Positions 61,495 through 64,000 of a stretch of DNA of 64,000 nucleotides are shown piece by piece. The stretch is taken from positions 12 through 64,011 of the forward strand of contig WQSR01000001.1 in the NCBI GenBank assembly GCA_009787785.1, in the 5' to 3' direction. This DNA comes from Defluviitaleaceae bacterium (GTDB taxonomy: Bacteria; Bacillota; Clostridia; Lachnospirales; WQUN01). The first letter of the stretch is position 1, and every line of letters begins with the position of its first letter. The position numbers were made by a program, and so were the translations under genes. The notes beneath the pieces are model-generated. The model was not told the origin of the DNA. It saw only the letters and a list, made by a program, of their open reading frames with translations, and did not search any database.

Positions 61495-62085
61495 ATGGCA
61501 AAGCTATTTTATCAAGGCCACGGAAGTTTTCGGCTGACTGCCGCTGATGGGCGCGTGGTCTATGTTGACCCGTTTGCGGGGGAGGGCTATGACATGCCCG
61601 CTGATTTAATTTTGGTTTCTCATGACCACTTCGACCACAATCAAACTGACCTTTGCACCAAGAAGCCGGATTGCAAAATCATTTCCAATGTAGAAGCCCT
61701 GCAAGGCGGCAAGCATAACAACTTCGACATTGACGGCATACAAATCCAAGCCGTGGAAGCCTATAACAAAAACCATAATCCAGCGAAGTCTGTGGGCTTC
61801 ATCATTACAATAGACGGTGTGAAGATTTACGCCAGCGGCGACACCTCCAAGACCGCACAAATGGAAACCTTTGCCGACATGGGCTTGGATTACGCCATCC
61901 TCTGCGGGGACGGCTTTTACAACATGGGGCTGGAAGAAGCGACCGAGTGTGCGCGGCTAATCAAGGCGAAGCACAATATCATTATCCATGTGAAGCCCAA
62001 AGCCCTGTTTGACCGGGAATTGGCCGAGAAATGGGATGCGCCAAACAAGCTGATTATCGAACCGAACGAAGAAATCACGCTATGA
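61495..62085 (+). CDS. Metallo-beta-lactamase-fold hydrolase
   Basis: This 196-aa protein has VSHDHFDHNQTDL, the H-x-H-x-D-H metal motif (residues 44-49), plus KIYASGDTSKTAQM with the bridging Asp and IIIHVKPK near the end. It belongs to the short UlaG/YtkL-like branch. The substrate is unknown. GAGAGG precedes the ATG. Its stop overlaps the dtd start by four bases. Confidence 0.85.
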   Translation: MAKLFYQGHGSFRLTAADGRVVYVDPFAGEGYDMPADLILVSHDHFDHNQTDLCTKKPDCKIISNVEALQGGKHNNFDIDGIQIQAVEAYNKNHNPAKSVGFIITIDGVKIYASGDTSKTAQMETFADMGLDYAILCGDGFYNMGLEEATECARLIKAKHNIIIHVKPKALFDRELAEKWDAPNKLIIEPNEEITL

Positions 62086-62522
62086 AAATCGTCCTGCAAC
62101 GTGTTAACCGCGCCTCCGTCACCGTTGACGGCGAAATCACCGGGAGCATCAATAAGGGCTATCTCGTTCTGCTTGGCGTGGGCGCGGGTGACGATAAGGC
62201 GAAAATCGAAAAAGCCGTGGATAAAATCCAAAAGCTACGGATTTTTGCGGATGAGAACGGCAAAACCAATCTGTCCATTGCCGATGTGGGCGGCGAATTG
62301 CTGGTGGTTTCGCAATTCACGCTGTACGCCGACTGCCGCAAGGGCAACCGCCCCAGCTTCACCGACGCCGCGCCCCCCGCTTTGGCAGAGGAATTGTACG
62401 CATATTTTATTGAATATGCGAAGGATAAATTTGCGCGGGTAGAACACGGCGTTTTCGGCGCGATGATGGACGTAGAGTTGGTTAATTCCGGCCCGTTTAC
62501 CGTAATTATGGAGGATTTTTAG
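62082..62522 (+). CDS. dtd: D-aminoacyl-tRNA deacylase
   Basis: This 146-aa protein frees D-amino acids mischarged on tRNA. It has MKIVLQRVNRASVTVDGEI at the start, LLVVSQFTLYADCRKGNRPSF in the middle (the conserved SQFTL strand), and the C-terminal LVNSGPFTVIMEDF. The GP residues of the cross-subunit Gly-Pro motif are present, although SGPFT differs slightly from the commoner NDGPVT. The ATG at 62082 (ATGA overlap) is chosen over a longer upstream frame because it gives the exact family start. Confidence 0.94.
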   Translation: MKIVLQRVNRASVTVDGEITGSINKGYLVLLGVGAGDDKAKIEKAVDKIQKLRIFADENGKTNLSIADVGGELLVVSQFTLYADCRKGNRPSFTDAAPPALAEELYAYFIEYAKDKFARVEHGVFGAMMDVELVNSGPFTVIMEDF

Positions 62523-62872
62523 TGAACATTCAAATTTTCGGAAAATCCAAGTGCTTTGACACCAAAAAGGCGGAGCGATATTTTAAGGAACGGCGCATTA
62601 AATATCAGCTTGTCGATATTGTTAAATTCGGCTTGAGCAAGGGCGAGTATCAGAGCGTGAAATCTGCCGTTGGCGGCATGGACGCGCTGATTGACGAAAA
62701 ATCGAAGGAATACGAAGCACAATATATCGCGCATATTGGCGATAAAAACGACGTCGAGGAACGCTTGCTGGAAAATCCAGGCATGTTTAAGACACCCATT
62801 GTGCGGAACGGGAAAAAAGCCACCATCGGATACCAGCCGGATATATGGACTGTTTGGGAAAAGGGTGAGTGA
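62522..62872 (+). CDS. ArsC/Spx-family glutaredoxin-like protein
   Basis: This 116-aa protein has IQIFGKSKCFDTKKAERYFKER at the start: one active-site-position Cys (C11) without a second CxxC cysteine, followed by a helix. Its end, TPIVRNGKKATIGYQPDIW, is the conserved cis-Pro region. ArsC-like relatives are thiol reductases or transcription modulators. With a single Cys the role is uncertain. The GTG start shares one base with the dtd stop. Confidence 0.8.
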   Translation: MNIQIFGKSKCFDTKKAERYFKERRIKYQLVDIVKFGLSKGEYQSVKSAVGGMDALIDEKSKEYEAQYIAHIGDKNDVEERLLENPGMFKTPIVRNGKKATIGYQPDIWTVWEKGE

Positions 62873-62873
62873 A

Positions 62874-63332
62874 ATGGCAATACGAAACCTCACAAATTGG
62901 AGCGACCCACTTTTTCGCAAAGCCAGCAAGCCCGTCACGAAATTCGATGACCGCCTCGCAATTTTACTGGAGGACATGCGCGACACCCTCGAACGGGTGA
63001 AGGGCTACGGATGCGCCGCTGTGCATGTGGGCATTTTGCGGCGTGTGGTTGTCGTGCTGGATGAGGGCGGCGTAATCGAACTGATAAATCCGACCATTTC
63101 GGAGGCAAGCACAAAAATGGAGCGCGTACTGGAAGGTTCAATCGCGCCCGGTGCGCCTCGCGGCTATGTGGAGCGACCCAACAAAGTGACCGTTTCCGCG
63201 CTGGACAGGCACGGCGAATCCATCACGGTAATGGGCGAAGGATTCCTCGCGGCCACGTTTTGCCACGAAATCGACCACCTCGATGGGATTATATTTACAG
63301 ATAAGGTACACCCCGGCGAAGCCGGTGAGTGA
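62874..63332 (+). CDS. Peptide deformylase-like protein lacking key residues
   Basis: This 152-aa protein is aligned by eye with peptide deformylase. Motif I reads GYGCAAVHVGILRR where active enzymes have GxGLAAPQVG, so the oxyanion Gln is His. Motif II reads EGSIAPGAPRG where active enzymes have EGCLS, so the metal-ligand Cys is Ser. Motif III FCHEIDHLDG is intact. Missing both residues suggests loss of ordinary deformylase activity, or a changed metal site. AAGGG precedes the ATG at 62874. The upstream frame extension overlaps the ArsC-like gene and is spurious. Confidence 0.82.
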   Translation: MAIRNLTNWSDPLFRKASKPVTKFDDRLAILLEDMRDTLERVKGYGCAAVHVGILRRVVVVLDEGGVIELINPTISEASTKMERVLEGSIAPGAPRGYVERPNKVTVSALDRHGESITVMGEGFLAATFCHEIDHLDGIIFTDKVHPGEAGE

Positions 63333-63351
63333 AGCGAAGGCCGTCCGGCCA

Positions 63352-63368
63352 GTTTTGCGAAGCAAAAC
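63352..63368. repeat. 7-bp perfect hairpin
   Basis: GTTTTGC and GCAAAAC flank GAA in the gap after the deformylase-like gene. No T run follows on the plus strand, so it is a poor terminator. The 63333-63457 gap shows no gene. Confidence 0.35.
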
Positions 63369-63457
63369 GGTACGCCCAGTGGATTGCCGAAGCCTTTGAT
63401 GCCCCCCGTTTTGCAACCACAGAAATAAAACCCCACTAATTAAAGGACTATGATATA

Positions 63458-63649
63458 GTGATATATGGTGGCGGATTATATGCGGGCGAAATTAACGGAA
63501 TTAAGACAATTACAAAAAATGCTTGCAAATCCCTCGAAATGATTGAAAAAATGCCACCTTCCGAACGCAAAAGCGATGACATGGGTGTACTTGAAACCTA
63601 TGATAAAACATTGATTTTACCGACAAAACAACCATTGAACCGCTTATAG
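63458..63649 (+). CDS. Hypothetical small protein
   Basis: This is a 63-aa frame from a GTG (MIYGGGLYAGEI... to LPTKQPLNRL). I recognise no family. A rival 25-codon frame begins with ATG at 63464, and no clear Shine-Dalgarno distinguishes them. It lies upstream of the YdbC gene on the same strand. It may be a fragment of an older gene. Confidence 0.35.
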   Translation: MIYGGGLYAGEINGIKTITKNACKSLEMIEKMPPSERKSDDMGVLETYDKTLILPTKQPLNRL

Positions 63650-63673
63650 CATATGTAAAAGGAGAAATCTCGC

Positions 63674-63892
63674 ATGGCAGACATTAAATTTGAAGTAACG
63701 AAGCACATCGGCGTTTTGTCCGAAGGCTCGAAGGGCTGGCAAAAGGAACTTAACCTCGTAAGCTGGAACGACCGCGAACCCAAGTACGACATCCGCGACT
63801 GGGCTCCAGAGCGTGCCAAGATGGGCAAAGGCGTAACGCTGTCGGCTACGGAAGTCACCGAGCTGAAGCGATTATTAGAGGAAATCGCGTGA
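63674..63892 (+). CDS. ydbC: YdbC/PC4-like single-stranded DNA-binding protein
   Basis: This 72-aa protein is a full-length match in pattern to YdbC: FEVTKHIGVLSEGSKGWQKE, LNLVSWNDREPKYDIRDW, ERAKMGKGVTLSATEV. The PC4 fold binds single-stranded DNA as a dimer, and a role in transcription or repair is suspected. AAAGGAGAAA precedes the ATG. The stop overlaps the next GTG start (GTGA). Confidence 0.92.
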   Translation: MADIKFEVTKHIGVLSEGSKGWQKELNLVSWNDREPKYDIRDWAPERAKMGKGVTLSATEVTELKRLLEEIA

Positions 63893-64000
63893 AAAACAGG
63901 AATGATTTTGCCTTCAAAATGGCATTTTCTAAGGTCTACCCCATGTATATCCAAAAGGTGGAGCGAAAAGGCCGCACCGTGGCAGAACTGCACGAGGTAA
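63889..64000 (+). CDS. DUF2200 family protein (partial, runs off the window)
   Basis: This is a GTG-started frame that overlaps the YdbC stop and continues past the end of the window (37 codons visible). DFAFKMAFSKVYPMYIQKVE and RKGRTVAELHEV match the N-terminal pattern of DUF2200 proteins, whose function is unknown. Confidence 0.75.
   Translation, partial: MKNRNDFAFKMAFSKVYPMYIQKVERKGRTVAELHEV

Noticed and set aside
1-64000. CRISPR arrays, tRNA, rRNA and insertion sequences
   Set aside because: No regularly spaced repeats, cloverleaf-like tRNA sequences or transposase motifs were seen on reading both strands; short RNAs cannot be excluded without a covariance search.

Overview
The window looks like the chromosome of a Gram-positive, endospore-related member of the Bacillota (class Clostridia or a close relative). 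Pointers are an ftsQ-ftsZ neighbourhood with no ftsA in view, a DacF-type D,D-carboxypeptidase, a fragment of a clostridial peptidoglycan-binding protein, XRE regulators with the SKWELG helix, strong purine-rich ribosome binding sites and frequent GTG/TTG starts. No rRNA, tRNA or CRISPR array was seen. The taxonomic call is an inference from gene content, not from a search.

Layout. Bases 1-2.9 kb hold a broken papain-fold protein, an XRE regulator and a DMT transporter. Bases 2.9-11.3 kb (minus strand) are housekeeping: DUF2161 nuclease-fold protein, NYN-LOTUS protein, FtsQ/DivIB, FtsZ, DacF, a PHP hydrolase and PcrA helicase. Bases 11.3-16.3 kb form one plus-strand operon with a good sigma-70-type promoter: two paralogous RCC1-repeat proteins sharing an N-terminal helical domain, a protein kinase with a zinc ribbon and a beta-rich tail, and a tyrosine recombinase translationally coupled to the kinase. 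An aldo/keto reductase with two 4Fe-4S motifs and a giant GNAT fusion follow, closed by a clear terminator.

Bases 20.8-53.2 kb are a visibly AT-richer surface-glycan island, almost all on the plus strand with many start/stop overlaps. It carries GT2 glycosyltransferases, a Wzm/Wzt-type ABC exporter, two split transketolases, four radical SAM proteins, a GDP-heptose pathway (GmhA, HddA, HddC-GmhB fusion) followed by what look like a C4 dehydrogenase, a ColD-like C3 dehydratase and a reductase, two sialyltransferase-like enzymes of different families (GT29-like and GT42-like), a CMP-nonulosonate synthetase fused to a PseG-like hydrolase, a NeuB-type synthase, and an acyl-carrier module (FkbH-like, split transketolase, ACP, MaoC, SDR, AAC(3)-like fused to DUF4910). 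Long G or C runs (8-11) lie inside four genes; the 10-G run at 52186-52195 is exactly where a radical SAM gene is out of frame, so the locus is a candidate for phase variation. Gene remnants mark its right edge.

Bases 53.2-64 kb return to GC-richer DNA: a small hypothetical gene, UvrA (minus strand), a 3'-truncated peptidoglycan-binding gene, an XRE-glyoxalase fusion, zinc-ribbon proteins, a small defence cluster (HTH-MNT nucleotidyltransferase, HEPN, Mrr-like nuclease), and a run of small housekeeping genes (YjbQ, MBL-fold, DTD, ArsC-like, a deformylase-like protein lacking key residues, YdbC, partial DUF2200).
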